Positions 22,956 to 35,740 of a stretch of 64,000 nucleotides of DNA are shown here, piece after piece (the first letter of the stretch is position 1; each line of letters opens with the position of its first letter). Where the stretch lies: contig CM074811.1 of the NCBI GenBank assembly GCA_037447605.1, forward strand, positions 985,024 to 1,049,023, read 5' to 3'. The translations under genes and the position numbers were made by a program. Origin of the DNA: Zygnema circumcarinatum (lineage: Eukaryota; Streptophyta; Zygnematophyceae; Zygnematales; Zygnemataceae). The notes beneath the pieces are model-generated. The model was given only the letters and a program-made list of their open reading frames with translations. It ran no database searches and was not told the origin of the DNA.

Positions 22956-23830
22956 CTTCGCCTTTGGCTCAGCCTTCATTGAGACAAAGTCAGTGAGAGA
23001 GCATGGAACCGAGAGAGGGCGCGTGGCAGTGCCCGCGGGAGGAGGAAGAGAGAGGCCGAGAACGACCCCCATTGACGAACGGCAAGATTTGTCTCAGGCC
23101 CGAGGAAGGCAAAGGCGAGCCAAAGCCAGCTCACCGCGCGGCCCCAACTTGACTCGCCAGCCGGCCCTCGGGCGGGCGGGCGGGGACGCACGAGTCCATC
23201 CGAGCGAACGGCAACTGTACGGCCGGAACTTTTGAAAAGCGACAAAACGGCCGTAATTATTGCCCGCCGGAAACCGGTCGCTATGCCGGACGGCAGTGGC
23301 CTCTGGCGGGCGAGATCCAACGGCTGAGACTGCGCCACGTCATCCCTCTCTTTGCGCCACGTGGCACGTGTCGGAACTCCAGCGCGCCGGTCAGCAAATT
23401 TCGGCGCCTTTCTTTTTTTACGGCAATCTGCCGCGGAGGGCCGTCGATTCGGGGCGGGATTTTGGCCGATGCCTTTCGGAAGGAAATTCTGCTTTCGAGG
23501 TTTGACTGCTCCACCCTCTCTGTACGGCGGGAGAACATTGGGTGCCAACCATTGGCTCTCTGCCAATGGTTTTTAGTTTGAGCTACAGTACTGTATTGCT
23601 TCCAGAATACTTAACGCTTAACGCTTTATCTATACACCAAACTTCGTCTACGGAGAAACAGACGGAGCGTGTGTCTAAGCGGTGTCCCTTCCCTATGTCT
23701 CGAGCTGCTGCTCTGAGAGCCCCTTCCTTTCTTCCCCTCTATCCAGCACCACTGCAAGCCATAATAATGTCTTCCTAACCATCTGAACCCTAAAAACTAG
23801 CCAATATCCAACATAGTGTCTCCCCCTCCA

Positions 23831-24313
23831 TCAGGACTCCCCATCAGCTGCTTTCTTCTTAGACTCCATGAGACCAAGAAGAGGCTCGAGATTCTCCACC
23901 ACCATTTGCATGGCGGGGCGAGCCTTGGGGTCCTCCCTTAGACAGTGCTTCGCTAACGTGGCAAGCAGGCGGACCACGGGGCGGGGGAAAGGTTCGAGCA
24001 GTCTCTTGTCAACAATAGCCATCATGTCCTGAGTTCGCCTCTCTATGAAGGGCATGGCCCATGTTGTGAGAGCGAGAGTCTCGCTGTTCTCCCCGATGCC
24101 GACTGCTCTTTTTCCGGTAATCAACTCCAACAGCAGCACTCCGTACGCATAGACATCGCTCTTTTTGGTGAGTCGACCTGTTCCCCAAACAGCCACACTC
24201 ACACAGTGGTTGGTTTTTTCAGCATATGAGAACTCTCTGACAGTCTGATGAACCCTAATCACCTGTGGTCCTCTCAAGACTGGCAGAAGGGATACGCATA
24301 TGCGCCCTACTTC

Positions 24314-24369
<56 letters not shown>

Positions 24370-24963
24370 GCTCTCTCTGCGAGAGGCTCCTATAGGCAGC
24401 AGAATAGCCCCATGTGCGGAGCAGAAAGGGAGAGGCCTCTCTCTCTACATCTTTTCGCTCCTCAACCCCTCAACCTGTCCACACGTCTGCCTAGCCAAAA
24501 GCTTTCAATAGACAATTAGAAGAAGGTAGTCGGAAGTTGTTTCTCGGTTCGAGTTATTAGTGTTCTCAGGATGATTTTTACCTGTCTCTGCATAGCAGGG
24601 GTCCAGATACCCCAAAGTGCCCATTATGACAGTGGTCACATGAGTCTTTCCCAGTTGTGGCCCCTCTTTGGCCAGACCAAAGTCAGTCAGCTTTACTGAG
24701 AAGTTCTGCATGCACCCACAGACTAAGTTTTCCTCATTAAGCTTCGAAGGAACCTTTCAAAAGCCAAAAACCCAGCCAGGTAGCCGGTCCCTAAAAACTC
24801 AGAGAGCAGGTTTAGGGAGTTTTCTCCACACTCTAGGCTTTACATCTTCCCTTCGTTTTACCGGTATCCCAACTTATCTCATGTCCGGCTTGTTGCTAAC
24901 AGTCAGATAAGACATAGGGCAAGGTACAGCTACCAGAAGAAGAAGAAGAAGAAGAAGAAGAAG

Positions 24964-24994
<31 letters not shown>

Positions 24995-27158
24995 CGACAT
25001 GTGCAGCTCCTGCTTGCAATATGCTGCTGCAGTTCATGGGAGGGACAGCCATGGAATCCTCACCTCATCAAGAAGGATATTTGCCGCTTTGAAATCGCGG
25101 TGAATAACATTCCGCTTATGGAGATAAGCAAGTCCTCGAGCTGCGCCTAAGGCAATGCACACTCTCTGCTTCCAGGACAAAGGTTGCTGCCCTTCACCAG
25201 GATCTGCACCATATATGTAGGGCCGTTTAGGGTTTCTAAGCTTATAAGTTCTCCATGTATCCTAGAGAGAGGAGTACTGCTCCTGTTGTTTGAGATAGAC
25301 AGAATTCTGAATTACGACACGGGACTGCTTTACAGGAGTGCGTCGTCCATGGAAACTCTTGACATGTAAACAGTACTTTAAGCTTGTGTCGAGTAATCTC
25401 CCCTAGGAACACCAAAACAAACTTGCAGACCTTCATGGAAGACAGTTCGTGCGAATGGCATCCTCTCCACTCAAAACGTTTCGTTAAAGCAGTGGCCTAT
25501 TCTGCAGGGCCAAAGATTTGACCCTATGAACCTCGTAAACAGCTCGTAAACCATCCACATAATGCTCGACACGAATACATCGGCAGTAAAAGCTAGGGCT
25601 TCGACAGTCAACATACCTTCAAAAAGGTGGTAATCTAGACTACCAAGACCGACAAACTCATATACGAGAAGTCGCTCCGCTTCATGGACGCAGTAGCCGA
25701 AGAGCTGAACGAGGCTGGGATGGACTACGTTTCCCAAGATCACAATTTCACGCTGTTTGAATAAAGGAAGCCATTCCCCACCCACCCACACATATTGAGT
25801 CTATCGAAGAATGAACTTTCTCGGCTAAACATACAAAAAACAACCTTTGCGGTCCACTCTAATCGCCCTCAACGTACCCCTTTCCCTCACTCGCTCCTCC
25901 CCTTTCCCTTTTCAAGCCCTCCCATGCGAAGCTGAGTTTGTAAAATTACCAGCCATTCTTGATGCCCTTGATAACCTTCAGCATTCAGCTTTTTTATGGC
26001 CACAGGATAAGGCTTTACAGCCTCTCCCTCCGTCATTGGGAGAAAGCCCTTATAGACCATTCCGAAGCCTCCTTCACCGAGAACATATGAAGGGTCGAAA
26101 TTGTTTGTGGCATCCATCAGTTGCTTGTAGGAAAAGACTTCAAGGCTTGAAACCGGAGAGAGGAGGTGGGTGAAGGTCGGGGAGTCGGGAGGGGATGGCA
26201 AAAGGGCCCCTTCATGTGGCGGAGCGGAACTTTGTCGGATCGAGTGGTGAACCCTTTTAAGAGGTGTACTGACTAAAAAGTTCAGAAAAAAAAGTGAAAA
26301 AAAAAGGCAAGGCGGGGTGAGAAGGGTCAAGGAGCGGCCACGCGCTGATCATAGGAACAGAGAGAGAGTCGGAGTATTTGCCAGCAAATGTGGACTGGGG
26401 TAATAGCACACGATTTCAAAGTGAATGCACAGCTCTGGCTTCAAAACCTTGAATAGTTTCGCTTTGAAAGAAGGCAATCAAGTCTGCTGGACTCTTCAAT
26501 GCCACCACGAATGCAGGGCATGCCGCACCCCTGTATGGTATGTATCGTACTCTCTTACTTGGCTTCTCTCTCTCTCTCTTCCCTTCTCTCTTTCTCCCTT
26601 TCAACCTTTTGTTCCCGACAAACCTCCACTGGCTGCTCCGCATAAGAAAGCGTAGACTCTTCATAAACTCTTCACTCTTCTTTCCACCTTTCATTTATAA
26701 CATCCTCAATCATAAAAAGCCGCGATTTTAGCTGCCGACTCACTTAGCCGAAGCTGAAAAGGAGAGGGGACTCAGGAACAAAATTCAGCATTAAAAAAAA
26801 AGGGAAATTACAGTTTGTGCAGCTGAAGCAGGAGACACAGTGCGCAGGAAGCCTACAGAAGAGCCAGGACACAGAGAGGAAGGGGAAAAAAATGATGCTT
26901 GACAGATAACTGTTCGCGGAGCACCATTGGACTTGGCCGAGCCAGTCGACGCAATCATTCAAATGCATTTAGTTGCTGAAACTCGGGTTGAGATTTGACT
27001 TTGGGAACACATTCAGCAAACGCTTGCCTTCCTTCCTGCCTGTACCCTTCGCAAAGACGTGCTTTTCTGCGTCAAAGTGAATCAAAATGGGAGCAAGCCT
27101 CACCGTATTTGTCTGCAACAGCTCCAGCGCTGTTCAAACAAGACGGTCCGGTCCCCAT
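23831..27158 (-). CDS. receptor-like cytoplasmic kinase B (RLCK, acylated, RD type)
   Basis: Six minus-strand exons join in phase: 27158-27104, 26272-25950, 25752-25617, 25203-25064, 24705-24582 and 24177-23831, giving 374 residues. Exon 1 is again 55 nt and encodes [18 protein letters not shown]. Gly2 allows myristoylation, but the Cys falls at position 7 rather than 4. The linker [12 protein letters not shown] resembles [11 protein letters not shown] of kinase A. The kinase domain shows [29 protein letters not shown], helix-C Glu in [21 protein letters not shown] and KSDVYAYGV. Subdomain XI reads RPAM. The APE position reads DPCY. It is the closest relative of kinase A in the window by sequence, so the pair probably arose by tandem duplication. 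GTAC palindromes lie about 0.46-0.69 kb upstream. Specific pathway unknown. Confidence 0.93.
24318..24367. repeat. (CT)n microsatellite in kinase B intron 5
   Basis: About 50 bp of CT dinucleotides on the plus strand. Confidence 0.95.
24941..24992. repeat. (GAA)n microsatellite in kinase B intron 4
   Basis: About 17 tandem AAG/GAA units. On the sense strand this is a (TTC)n pyrimidine tract inside the intron between the HRD and DFG exons. Confidence 0.95.
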
Positions 27159-29426
27159 TGAGCGCTCCTGGCAGGGCGTTGAAAGCTGCCTCCAAACAAA
27201 GCATGAGAAAAAACCCTAAGGATGGACGCAGAAGGCGATGTCTGGATTCAAGTACCCTCTTCCGGACAGCCTGCTTGCCGGGTGCTACCCGCCTCCATGC
27301 GCTGCCGCTCTTGGATGCAATCTGCTAGTGATGAGGACTCCTCTTTCCCGACTCTCTCTCTCTCTACGGCTCTCTTCGCCTTCGCTCGCCGCTGTCCAAG
27401 AACGCCAGTTCAGTTCCTGCACCTCTGCCGCCTCCCCCCTCCCTCTCACTCTCTCTCTCCCTCTCCCTCCCTCTCCCTCTCTCTCTTCCTCTCACGCTCC
27501 GCCACCCCCCCTCCAACGTCTTAGGGCGGGTCGCCATTTGGAAAAAGTTAAGCCAGCTACCCTCAGCCAATCACGGGTCGCCATGTCACGTGACACACTG
27601 ATTGGCCCAATGTCTCCCGTACGGTACCCCAAGTGCAGTCCCGCCCGCCCCCGCTCGCTGGCAAATTTGAAATCGTCACCGTACGCCAAATCCAGCCTGT
27701 TCGTACAGTGTTCGTACCATTCCACAGTATTTATTTCGCGAATTTTCGCAAATGTTCGTACGAATATGTACAAGTATTCATTCTGATACTTGTATGGGAC
27801 CACGATACGGACGGGCATACCGTACGATCGCAGGTTTAGGGGCAGGTGAATTTTTTTTGTTGGTACGAATATGTCGGTGGCACGTTCCTTGGACTCACAT
27901 TCAGCATTCAGAATTGGGTGAAATGCCCTACTGCAGCTGACGTGGCGCAGAAAAGACAAATTTTTTTATTCTGGCCTTGGCGAGAAAATCAGAAAAATAA
28001 ACGATACCCGAATATCAAAAAATCTAATCTAAATCCGAATCACCGCTATATGTCAGACCTTTGCTCGAAAAAACTCGTCCGTAGAACTGACGACAAAACT
28101 GGAAACTAAAAAAGAGTAAGTACCGCTTTTCGCTTTTTTTATCGCATAATTATACTTATTCTACATCACGACATAATTTATAACTGGAGAAAAACCTCCA
28201 GTTCGATTTTTGCGAGGTCTGACAGCCCTCGGACTTGCCCAGCCCTGTCGGCAAATCAAAATAAGTTTTGAATTATTCCGCGGATGTGCCGCCAGCTGGC
28301 CCGCTAACCGCCAAACCGTTCAGTGACTGCCGTTTGTCTTATTTGGGGGGACCGCCGAGTGGCACGTGGATTTTGCCGCTGCCGGCTACCGTACGTCCGT
28401 ACATACCCTCGCAGGGCGGCCCATCCGGCCAAGATGGCTGGCGATCGGCCGCAGCCAAGCCTTGGTCTGGTTCGTTCGTACAGTATTTGTACGGACTGGC
28501 TTCTAGTTGTGGTACTACCGGAGATGGGGTGGAAAATGGAGAGGCCTTTGGAGGGAAGGAACTGATCTCTAGAGAGGGACGGAGAGGAGAGGGCGAGGAG
28601 CTTTTAAAATATGAGCGCATCCACAAATTAAGGTGAGAGAGAGAAAGGTGATGCGAACCTCCTCCGTCGATCCAGGCTCGTATCTAAAGTTTGGAAAGCG
28701 AGCGGGCGAGAGGAAATGAGAACCACTTGCTTGGATTCTGGTGCGCACCCTAAGGGACGCATCCAGAATATGCAATGCTCGTGAAATTGATCGTCGACAA
28801 GGATCACCTGAACCTTGTGTATATGACGCTGTTTCTATTAGTCAAATGTTGACTGACCTGCTAAAAACTGGCTAAAGGACCCTACGACGCTCTTCACTGT
28901 TTTGGCAACAGGATGCGATTGTTACCAAGGTGACTGTGGAACCGTAAGGGACACCAATTGCTGCTCGCACACTACAAGGGAGGGCAAGGGAGAGGGGAGA
29001 GCGACAGGAAGATTTCCCTGCCGCAAAAGAAGGGTAGAATCAAAAGCCTTTGTTTCTACCATGCAGTACTTTTTGTAAGCTAATTCCTATAAAGAATTCC
29101 CCGTCTAAGATGATAACTAGGGCAGAAAGACTCCACACCCTCGCTCTCCTCTCTTAAAAAGGAAAAATCTGGCGCTCGACAAGAAATAAAACCGTTGCAT
29201 CTACATCTTCGTTCTACGGAAAAATATTGCACATGGACCACATGAACACCCATACATAAACTGTAAGCTCCCGTTTCTATCTATATAGCCTATAGCCAAT
29301 ACTTCTTAAAAGGTCTAAGAACTCTTCAAGAGTTTAAAAAAAGCGAATTCCGCACATTGCTAATCCCAGAATACAACATAAACAAGTTGGAGCAGAGCAA
29401 CCCCTCCCTATCTCCCTCTCCAGTCC
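27159..29426. promoter_or_regulatory. spacer between kinase C and B, GTAC-rich upstream of B
   Basis: No gene is supported. GTAC-core words cluster at about 27617-27850 (CGTACGGTAC, TTCGTACAGTG, TTCGTACGAA and others), upstream of the kinase B ATG. More occur at about 28390-28492. A CT tract lies at about 27440-27495. Promoter role is inferred from position only. Confidence 0.45.
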
Positions 29427-32400
29427 CTACCTATCTCCCTCCCATCCCTCTTTCCGTTCCTCCCTCGAGCTGCGTATCCGAAGTGCCCGCGATTTCAAAA
29501 GGGGCTCTAAGTTATCTACCATCACCTGCATGTCGGGACGGACCTTGGGATCCAATTGGAGGCAGTACCTTGCTGACGTGGCAATTACCCGGGCCACGGA
29601 TCTGGGAAAAGGCTGCGGCAATTTCTTGTCGAGAATTACATTCACATCTTGTCTCCGGTTTTCTATGAAGGGCTGCGCCCACTTAGCGAGTGAGATAGGT
29701 CTTCCATCTTCCCCAAGTCCCATTGCCTTCCTCCCCGTAATCAACTCCAGAAGCACCACACCGTATGCATACACGTCGCTCCTTTTGGTCAGTTGACCTG
29801 TTCATCAAGACACGCCCCCACCCGCCCTCCACCCAAAACACTTCCCTCACAGTTACATCGAACTCTAGGATGTAAGAAACAGTAAACTCCACATCAGTTA
29901 TTCAGACACCTTCAAGTCCCAATTGGTCGTCCTCGCCCATACAGCAGCACTGATGCGGACCACGCTTCTTCTCCCTCTCTCTCCCTCTCTCTCCCCCTCC
30001 CTCCCCCATCCCCCTCTCTCCACTGTTTCTCTCTCGCGCGCGGGCATATCCTTTCCTTTCCGTTTGCTGCTCCTGTACGTCTCTTTCCCCCGTTCACTTA
30101 CCCCATCTCCCACCCTATGCAAAAACAAATTACACCTGACTACAAAATCATTTCTGTGTACATCATCGCAAGGGGCTGTATGATCCAGAGATTCAGACAT
30201 GCACGACACAACATGATTCTAAACCTTCCTATACAGTGTACCAAGTGATGCGGTTTCACGAACCCTGCAACTATATTGAAAGGCAGTACAAAAGACCCCA
30301 AAAGAAGGACAAGCGCAAGTCCTCTCCAACTTGTTGCATCTCACCTGTTTGAGCATAGCAAGGGTCCAAGTATCCCAGAGTGCCCATAATAGCCGTGGAG
30401 ACATGAGTCTTTCCCCCACTATCCTTCGCTAACCCGAAGTCTGCAAGCTTTGCATCATAGTCCTGCACCCTCCGTCAACATTCTGTCAAAACTAGACTCC
30501 GTGTTCCGCTTCTTAAAGGTCGAACTACACAAGTTAGAAGAAATAGCACGCTACTTTCAGGTTAACCGAGGATCTGACTATCGTTTGATCTTTGTGATCT
30601 AGACAAGCAAAGGTAGAAGCAAAGGTAGTAAGTGTAAGTCCATGATTTATGTTCCAGGTTTTGAGAAAGCTTGATACGAAAGTAATTGGTTGTGTAGCTA
30701 TCCAATTCACTTCTAACGTTTGAGCAACACCTCAGCATACGATAGACACTTGAATGGTCTTATGAAGATGGAGGAGGATTGACTTTTCGGTGTGTTCAGG
30801 AGGAGTACAGCTGACAGAAATATGAGTCTTTACAAAACAGACAAATTCTCAAACGACTTGCCTTGTAATATGTGCACTGGACACAACTAGGAACAATTTG
30901 AACAGCGACCATGAGAGCGTGACAAGGCGAATACCAAGGGATAGGGGCACAACCTCGGTCAGCAAAATGTTGGCCGCCTTAAAGTCACGGTGAATGACGT
31001 CATTCTGGTGAAGGAATGCAAGGCCTCGCGCAGCCCCGACTGCAATGCTGAGTCGTTCCTCCCAGTGCAAAATTGGAATTTTTTCAGGATCTGCAAAAGG
31101 AGCAGTATCTTGAGGTCATCAGCATGATGCAGCGATCACTTTTGTTTGGATTAACTCTCGGTCGCCGGAGCCATCACCGAGTTGAAGTCACCACTTCAAT
31201 CCCAGACATCAAACTCTCAGCAATATGTTTCAATGTGCTGTTATTTCACCGTAGAAATGACAACAAATCTAACAGTACATACATAGCGCATTATCTGACA
31301 CATCACCATAAGCCGAGTCACCGTGTGCAATATCACTGGTGTGATTCTCATTGCCATGACTGCAGCTGGATATTCCATTCTCGTTCGTAGGATGCACGGA
31401 TGACTACAGAAAATGGCAGGCAGAAAGCAGAAAGGTAACCTTCACTCACCTTTGGTGAACAGGTGGTAGTCAAGTGACCGCAAGGGCACATATTCGTACA
31501 CAAGTGAGCCCTCTCCCTCCTTACAGTAGCCAAGAAGTCGGACCAAGTTAGGGTGGAGTAGTCTTCCAAGGAAAACAATTTCTGTCTGTACAGCCAATTC
31601 AAGGATGCTCCAGAAAGTTATGTTCATTTCAATCTGCAGACAGATACACTGTTTAATTGTTGAAATTACTTAGACGATACCGATTTCTCGAATCGCTGTT
31701 CAGTTATTCCAATCAAACTGACTGTGTCCCTACCGATGAGAAAGTTGGAGAAGTCACCATATTGCCTTCTTACCACAGAAAAGAAATGATCGTTTCTCTC
31801 GCCTCAACTTGAAGAAACACACTATGCATCTCTCGTTTACACTTTTAGTAAGGCTCTTTCTCGGCAATTCCTCATTCTGAAAACAGGGTGTGCTGAGCAA
31901 ACGAGGCAAGATAAGCATTATCAGCAGGATTTCTAGATCACTTCCTTCCACACTTACCAGCCATTCATGAGTACCCTGAACAGCCTCTGGCGACAGATTC
32001 TTCACCGCCACAGACACCAAATCACCATCATTATCCCTCATCTTTCCGTGGTACACCTTTCCAAAACCACCTTCTCCCAACACAGTCTTGTCACTGAAGT
32101 TCTGTGTAGCTTCTGACAGCTCCCTTTCTGTGAAGATGCGAAGTCCAGTTTCTGGCATGTTCAACAGTGGAGGTTGAAGCTCGGCCCTGCCGTCTCCAAA
32201 GAATCCGGAGGAGCGATTGGTTGGAGTTCTGGGTGGAGTGAGTAGATTTGGATTCCAACGATGGGAGGGGGTTCGGGGTGGTGTGATAGGCATAGGACTC
32301 TTGTTGTGGGAGGGAGTTCGAGGTGGAGTGAGAGGAGTGGGACTTCCAGGACGGGGAGAGGTTGGAGGAAAGGTCGCATGGGCAGGATTAACGCCACCTT

Positions 32401-33761
32401 TGCTCTCGTCTCCATTAGCAGACTCGTCGAGGTCAGTGTGTGCCCCTATGATGCAAAGCAGGACAATAAGTCATGTCGACGAATGCCTGGGCGTACGGGC
32501 GCACTCTAAATCAGGGGATGATGCTATGAAGGTACAATGGATGTGTGAAAGTGTCTGTTATTATGTAGATACGTGAAAGAAAAAGGCACACAGTAAAGTG
32601 ACATTAGCGGCTAACAGTCTAACTCGTCAACATTTGAATCAAAGTGGTCGTGACGGGCTTTTGCTAACATTCATGCGATCGACACATTCGACAGTTGATG
32701 ACTGCTCTGCGTTCTGTTTCACGCGGTATATGCCTAATGGCAGAAGGACGAGCACAATGGAATTCCATGAATTGCCACGTTACGACGATGCGACAGGGGA
32801 AAACAGAGAGCAGCGTCGTGGAGTAAGGAGCAACAAAACCAAGATAAAAAGAAAAGGACTACTGATGATTTTCATGAATGACAGCTTAGAGCAAAGTTTG
32901 CGCAAATTGCTGTCACGAGCCTATATACTAAGAAATTATACAGAAGGAAAGCCAAAAATATATGCAGGTACACCACGGAGTCGGTTTGGTGTACGCAAGA
33001 GAAAAAAGCCTGCGAGACCTTGGGCAATAACCAGTCGCACTTTGCTCTTGGCCTGGCAGCGATTGCATGCAGGGTGGTCATCCTTAAGAATAAGCACATA
33101 CGACGACCATAGGGCCAATAACTACAGTCCTAAAATAATTGAACGTGACTTGAGAGGGAGAAATGCGAGATGCCAGCAAACAGGAATAGATAATTGAACA
33201 AACTATCCAACAGCTGTGCATTCAACCTTAGAACTCGTCGACTAGGAAAAACAGAGAGATATCTTTGTTGAGGTTCGAGAAAAGCCTAAAATCTGCCAAG
33301 CAAATAAAAAAGCACACGACCCAGGCAGAGAACGAGCTGATTCTTATTCGAAAAAAATCATTAATTGACTCGAACATTTGAACAATGCGTACTCTGACAA
33401 GAGAAATGTCCTCTACGAATGGAGTATCACACTACTCTGCATCTAAAGACATTACAAGTTCTTAACCTATATAACAAAGGGGTTCTATGGAGGGAAAAGT
33501 CAGTAAATGCCAGTTGAGGTCCTTCGTCGTCGTTATCCTTCCAGGAGAAACCGAAAGAAAAATTCTCTACTATTAATCAAACGAAAGCATGAGCAGCGCG
33601 TGCACTTGTAGCCTTCAACAGCATGCTGGAAAACACAAAACTTCACTTCTTTTCAACAGATCTCATTCTGCACAAACCCAAATGAGGTATAAAACAGTAC
33701 CTCCTTTACTGGCCTGCCGAGCATCATCTTGGAAGCTTTCTAATGAGACACAGGCCCCCAT
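29427..33761 (-). CDS. receptor-like cytoplasmic kinase C (RLCK, acylated, RD type, TPPRTP linker)
   Basis: Six minus-strand exons join in phase: 33761-33701, 32445-31958, 31585-31450, 31090-30954, 30462-30345 and 29797-29427, giving 436 residues. Exon 1 encodes [20 protein letters not shown], with a myristoylation/palmitoylation signal (Gly2, Cys4). The linker is longer than in A and B and has repeated proline-directed motifs of the form TPPRTP(S/T). These are plausible phosphorylation or SH3/14-3-3-type docking sites. The kinase domain shows [28 protein letters not shown], helix-C Glu in [21 protein letters not shown] and RSDVYAYGV. Subdomain XI reads RPDM. The APE position reads DPCY. Intron positions and phases equal those of A and B. 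The donor after the HRD exon (GAG|GTTGTG) is weak. Family assignment is firm; signalling role is unknown. Confidence 0.92.
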
Positions 33762-34270
33762 TCCCTCGGCCAGGGAGCCACCTTCTGAAACAATCTCAAT
33801 ATGCACGAAGCAAAGAATGCGGCTACAGTACTCAATTCTTACTCAGAAAAAAAAAAGATTGTTGAATTACTATCGCATAAGACTACTATCCATCAGTGGA
33901 CTGCAATCGTATCTCTGCTTTTACTATTTTTAATTCTGAAATATGGACGCTTCAAGCAAGAGCTGTCTGTCAGCCTGCTGCAGGCAGGCAGCCACTGCGG
34001 CAGCGCCGCTGACTCTCAGAGAAGAACGCGGACAACCAAGTCAACCCAACCGTCCGTCGTACGAAGTAGCGTCAGAACGTACTTTACTGTACATAATACG
34101 TACGATTCGTACGCTAGTTTATGTACGATCGACGGGAAGTGACGAAATATAAGTGAGAATGACGCCATCCTCAGTCAATGTCCGTATGATTCCTTTAGTC
34201 GAACGCGCTTGGCCTCTGCGGCTTCGAGAAAAGGGAATTGCATTAAAACGGTGCCGTACGGTACTGTATG
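33762..34270. promoter_or_regulatory. upstream region of kinase C with GTAC cluster
   Basis: From about 34058 to 34130 the sequence contains CGTAC words about every 10-15 bp, about 300-370 bp upstream of the kinase C ATG. Another GTACGGTAC lies at about 34255-34265. Function inferred from position. Confidence 0.45.
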
Positions 34271-34520
34271 GGTCGCAGCCAACCGTTGGCGTTGGTAGCC
34301 AGCCATTGGTTACCAGCCATTGGCTGTCAGCCATTGGGTCAATTGTCATTGGCAAATGATGTCAACCATTGGTGTCCCACCAATGGCCATCGCCAAATGG
34401 TTCGAACCAAACTGGTCTCGAGCCCAGCCAACCATTGAAAATGGTTTGCACCACTAGTGTCCTACCCGGCCAACCATTGCCAATGGTTTGAGCCATCAAG
34501 GTCGGATCTAGGCACCCAGT
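34270..34520. repeat. CCATTGG array upstream of kinase C
   Basis: At least ten variants of (A)CCATTGG or CCAATGGTT words in both orientations in 250 bp, like the array at 13250-13520. Confidence 0.75.
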
Positions 34521-34544
34521 GCAAATGGCTCGAACAACAAAGGA

Positions 34545-34720
34545 TGTGGCATCAATCTCACGATGGCGATGACGATGCTATCAAATGTACATGGACAAAA
34601 TCAGCACGGGGAACCACGAGGAACTGGTTGCAAAGAACCTAGGACAAACGGAAAAAACTCGAAGCGGAAAGCTACGCCTAGGCTCAACAAGCCAGCCCTC
34701 CCTCGAAGCAGCCACAAAGG
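34545..34720 (+). repeat. dispersed repeat copy
   Basis: Contains the family core CACGATGGCGATG, ATCAAATGTACATGGACAAA, GGGAACCACGAGGAACTGGT and the tail TACGCCTAGGCTCAACAA. Other copies: about 20929-21063 (+), 35635-35740 (+, diverged), 35940-36095 (-), 36650-36725 (+, short), 56345-56435 (-), 56975-57135 (+) and about 6600-6765 (-, diverged). Unit length is about 100-170 bp. No tRNA-like promoter boxes were recognised, so SINE status is unproven. Confidence 0.8.
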
Positions 34721-35072
34721 TCGCCGATGTGCGGCACATCGCGCTGAGGGAAGGAGGGAGAGAGGGAGCGGCGGAAGGCCACCGACACGGCCACCAACAA
34801 CCGCGGCTTCACGTTGAAGGAGCGGAGAAGCGAGGAAGAGGCTCACGCTGAAGGGCGGAAAATGGAAATGCGTTGTTGATAAAAAGTAGCGAGGATCGCC
34901 GGAGGAGGAGAGGAGGGGCCGTGCGCGCATCTCAAAGGAGCGATGGGCGCACGCGCGCAGGCACGCACGCACTGGCGGAGGAAATGGACTGACGGACGGA
35001 CGGCTTCCAAACGGGCCTCCTCGAGGCGACCTCAAATTAACAGCAACAGCCGTAGGACCAAACTCGTCGGCC

Positions 35073-35126
35073 GCGTCACGTCACGTCACGTCGCGTCACG
35101 TCACGTCGTGTCACGTCACGTCACGG
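35073..35126. repeat. CACGT/TCACG pentanucleotide array (TGACG/ACGT cores)
   Basis: About ten tandem 5-bp units, mostly CGTCA. The complement is TGACG, the core bound by plant TGA-type bZIP factors, and each junction also forms ACGT. No gene start is close; the nearest is kinase C, about 1.3 kb away. Confidence 0.85.
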
Positions 35127-35634
35127 TGGACATGTGCGCGCTGGCTCCTTGCAGAGGGAGGGAGGGAGGGAGCGCGCAGGCCCGCCCTCCCTCATGCTGC
35201 GCTGCAAGCGACAGTACAGTACATCGCGACATGTCGGATCGGCCTGCCAGCACAGGCGGGCCTCTGGCGCAACTCGCCGAAGCCCGAGGAGGGCCTCTGG
35301 GATTGCCAGGCTTTTCCTCCACGCCACGTGGCGCCTGCCTTGTGCCACACGCGTGCCAGGGCCGGAGATCGCTTGCAACGTGGCGGGTGCGAAGGGCCTA
35401 CTATACTGTACTGGCGCCGTACGGCGCGCTGGGCTGGCGGCGCGGCCGTACGGATGGTGGCGGCTGACCAGCCAGCGCGTGGGCGGGCGCCGGCTGCGAT
35501 CCGTTCGTTCGCCCAAAAGTTCGCCCTACGCACTGGGCGGGCAGACGACCGCCCAGTCAGCGGCCGCCGCGCAGGCAGCAGTGGCGCCGTTGCAATCGAA
35601 GCAAAAGGGGCCAGCTGGAAGGAAACATAAAATT

Positions 35635-35740
35635 GGTATTTGTCTCACGGTGGCGATGCCAACAAACAACAGCAACAACAACATGGGGAGCCACGAGGAA
35701 CCAACCGCTCACAAAGGACCCAAAGACAAGAAATGAAAAA
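35635..35740 (+). repeat. dispersed repeat copy, diverged
   Basis: Shares CACGGTGGCGATGCC, ATGGGGAGCCACGAGGAAC and ACAAAGGACCCAAAGACAAG with the family core. Confidence 0.65.

Larger units (their letters stand above)
21869..23540. other. gene-free spacer between kinase A and B with short-period repeats
   Basis: No gene is supported. It contains a GAGTC/AAGTC pentamer run at about 22655-22707 and plant telo-box-like AAACCCTA words at about 22860-22955. GC-rich frames at 22976-23566 are overlapping on both strands and lack homology I recognise. CCACGTGG words occur. Confidence 0.5.

Noticed and set aside
34943-35736. 174- and 200-codon plus-strand frames
   Set aside because: They overlap each other and minus-strand frames in GC-rich repeat-bearing spacer, include the pentamer array, and show no homology I recognise.
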